13,923 bases of DNA. Source: a bacterium. GTDB taxonomy: Bacteria > Armatimonadota > HRBIN16. The first letter of the stretch is position 1. The number at the start of each line of letters is the position of its first letter. The stretch spans positions 1-13,923 of the forward strand of contig JANWXG010000047.1 in NCBI GenBank assembly GCA_025057335.1, written 5' to 3'. The translations under genes and the position numbers were made by a program. The notes under the pieces are model-generated. The model searched no databases and was not told where the DNA came from. It saw only the letters and a program-made list of their open reading frames with translations. Below, in pieces: positions 12,600 through 13,923 of this stretch.

Positions 12600-13923
12600 G
12601 CCGCTGCTTGCCTCGCTAGCGCCAATGCGGCGTGCTCCGCGTGCTGTTCTCCAAACTCTCCAGCTACCAGCGCATCTAGGAAGGCTTGTACCACCTCGGG
12701 ATGGAACTGAGTGCCTGCTCCCTTCTGGAGCTCTGCAATTGCCTCCTGTACACTCAGTGGTTGTCGGTAAGGACGTTGTTCGCTCTCGCTATCGCTGCCC
12801 ACCATCGCGTCGAAGGCGTCTACTACCGCGATGATGTGCGCCTCAATGGGGATTTCCCCCATCTTCAAACCGAAGGGGTAACCCTTCCCATCAGGGCGCT
12901 CGTGATGCAGAGCAATCCACAACGCGACGGGTTCGAGGTGCTTCATGCCGCTGACCACTTCTGCTCCCTTTAGTGGGTGGCTGCGGATAGCTTGCCAGTC
13001 GGCTTCGGTCAGCGTGGTCAGCTTGTTGAGTATTGCCTCATCTACCCCCACTTTGCCCAGGTCATGCAACGCAGTGGCTTCGGGCAGCAGTTCGATATGT
13101 CGCGCAGGCACTCCTAGCCGAGCAGCCACACTCATCGCCATTTGGCTAGCGCGCTGCAGATGCGCAGACGTGTAGGGATGTGCCTGCTGTATCAACAAAC
13201 CCAACGCACGGATGGTTTCGCGGTAGTCACGGATTTGTTGAATACGCTGACGAAAACATTCTCGCGCCGCCAGGAAGGGCACTGCCACTAAAACGAAACC
13301 CGCCACCGCATGAGCGCGCGGAAGCAATATCAATAGCAGAGACAACGGCAGCAGAAACACGTAGGTCGACACGACGAGTCGCCACACATAGCGCCACATG
13401 TTCGAGAGCGGCTCCCCATTGTACAGGGAGCCTGCTACCGATACCAGCAAACCGTTGGCGGTCAAGTAGACCACAGCCGCTCCCGTGAGCGCCAGCAAGC
13501 CCTGCAACGTGAGGAGGTCTGTCGAGTCAGCTGCCAGCCAGTGGTAGGCTAGTCCCGCCGTGCCAGCGCTGAGAGCGGACTGTGCGGCATTGAAAGTGCC
13601 CCACTGCCAGCGGTAGCGCAGAGGGTACGAGCGGTTCAGCAGCAGCCCTGCCAGCAAGGTAGGGAGCCCGTCTACCGCCATCGCAGGCAGCGTACCATAC
13701 ATCGCGATGACGGCACAAACGATAGGGAATCCCAGGGTAACCTGTGTTCCTCCGCGCAGTAGGGGGACAGGGAGCAGCTCGGTCAGCGTAGCAAACAACA
13801 GAATGGCTACTGCTTCCCCGGGCAACCACCGAGCGGGAGGGGTGTACCACAGGAACGCAGCCACCATGCCGAGTGCCAGCAGCACAATGCAACGACGATA
13901 GAACTGCGCCAGCCAGTCGCTCC
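12596..13923 (-). CDS. Multi-pass membrane HD-GYP phosphodiesterase, 5' end cut by window edge
   Basis: The frame stays open to the right edge. A GTG at 13885 would give 429 residues, but the upstream codons read SDWLAQFYRRC and look like natural coding sequence, so the true start is probably just outside. Numbering here is from 13885. Residues about 1-205 hold some seven hydrophobic segments, an integral sensor or anchor resembling MASE-type modules but not assigned to a named one. A charged helical linker (ARECFRQRIQQIRDYRETIR, 207-226) leads into an intact HD-GYP domain: HPYTSAH (236-242), HDLGK (274-278), HHERPDGKGYP (327-337), DAFDA (356-360) and RPYR (371-374). It should hydrolyse cyclic di-GMP or a relative in the cytoplasm under control of the membrane part. 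It overlaps the next HD-GYP gene by 4 bases. Confidence 0.92.
   Translation of the reverse strand, partial: SDWLAQFYRRCIVLLALGMVAAFLWYTPPARWLPGEAVAILLFATLTELLPVPLLRGGTQVTLGFPIVCAVIAMYGTLPAMAVDGLPTLLAGLLLNRSYPLRYRWQWGTFNAAQSALSAGTAGLAYHWLAADSTDLLTLQGLLALTGAAVVYLTANGLLVSVAGSLYNGEPLSNMWRYVWRLVVSTYVFLLPLSLLLILLPRAHAVAGFVLVAVPFLAARECFRQRIQQIRDYRETIRALGLLIQQAHPYTSAHLQRASQMAMSVAARLGVPARHIELLPEATALHDLGKVGVDEAILNKLTTLTEADWQAIRSHPLKGAEVVSGMKHLEPVALWIALHHERPDGKGYPFGLKMGEIPIEAHIIAVVDAFDAMVGSDSESEQRPYRQPLSVQEAIAELQKGAGTQFHPEVVQAFLDALVAGEFGEQHAEHAALALARQAAA

Overview
The protein set best fits a thermophile-type bacterium of the phylum Armatimonadota. This is an inference from familiar lineage features, not a database result. 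Two orphan pseudopilin-like proteins carry the lineage-typical N-terminal block around AAILFPVFAQAREKAR together with a C-terminal H-X9-DG motif, and a secreted DUF4091/GH123-like protein and an uncharacterised HerA-type ATPase are present. The DNA is moderately GC-rich, genes are tightly packed, and most starts have clear Shine-Dalgarno sequences. No rRNA, tRNA, CRISPR array, transposase or phage gene was seen.

Layout. (a) 1-2531, minus strand: a probable operon read leftwards from a good sigma70-type promoter (2503-2531). It holds a pseudopilin, a double zinc-ribbon protein, folK (folate synthesis) and the 5' part of a HerA-like ATPase that runs off the left edge. (b) 2532-2921: a gene-free divergent region with short GC-rich repeats and a candidate plus-strand promoter. 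(c) 2922-8747, plus strand: a Tat-exported metallophosphoesterase, a secreted DUF4091 protein, a Nudix hydrolase, a class I aspartate-type aminotransferase and the ribosome-associated GTPase HflX. The last four are separated by only 12-38 bases. (d) 8748-9381: a short minus-strand gene that looks like an Rrf2 regulator with its DNA-binding core deleted, then a stretch with two tandem hairpins. (e) 9382-10149, plus: a second pseudopilin. (f) 10178-13923, minus: a membrane HD-GYP protein cut by the right edge, a second single-pass HD-GYP protein overlapping it by ATGA, and a GT39-type membrane glycosyltransferase.

How the genes may work together. Most of the window is ordinary housekeeping (folate, amino acid, ribosome and nucleotide maintenance) mixed with envelope and secreted proteins. 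The most unusual arrangement is the coupled HD-GYP pair. The upstream, multi-pass membrane protein keeps all signature residues. The downstream partner keeps the HHE and GYP motifs but has Gln-Glu in place of the catalytic His-Asp. This suggests a pseudoenzyme partner or regulator in a cyclic-dinucleotide signalling unit next to a lipid-linked-sugar glycosyltransferase. That functional reading is inference.
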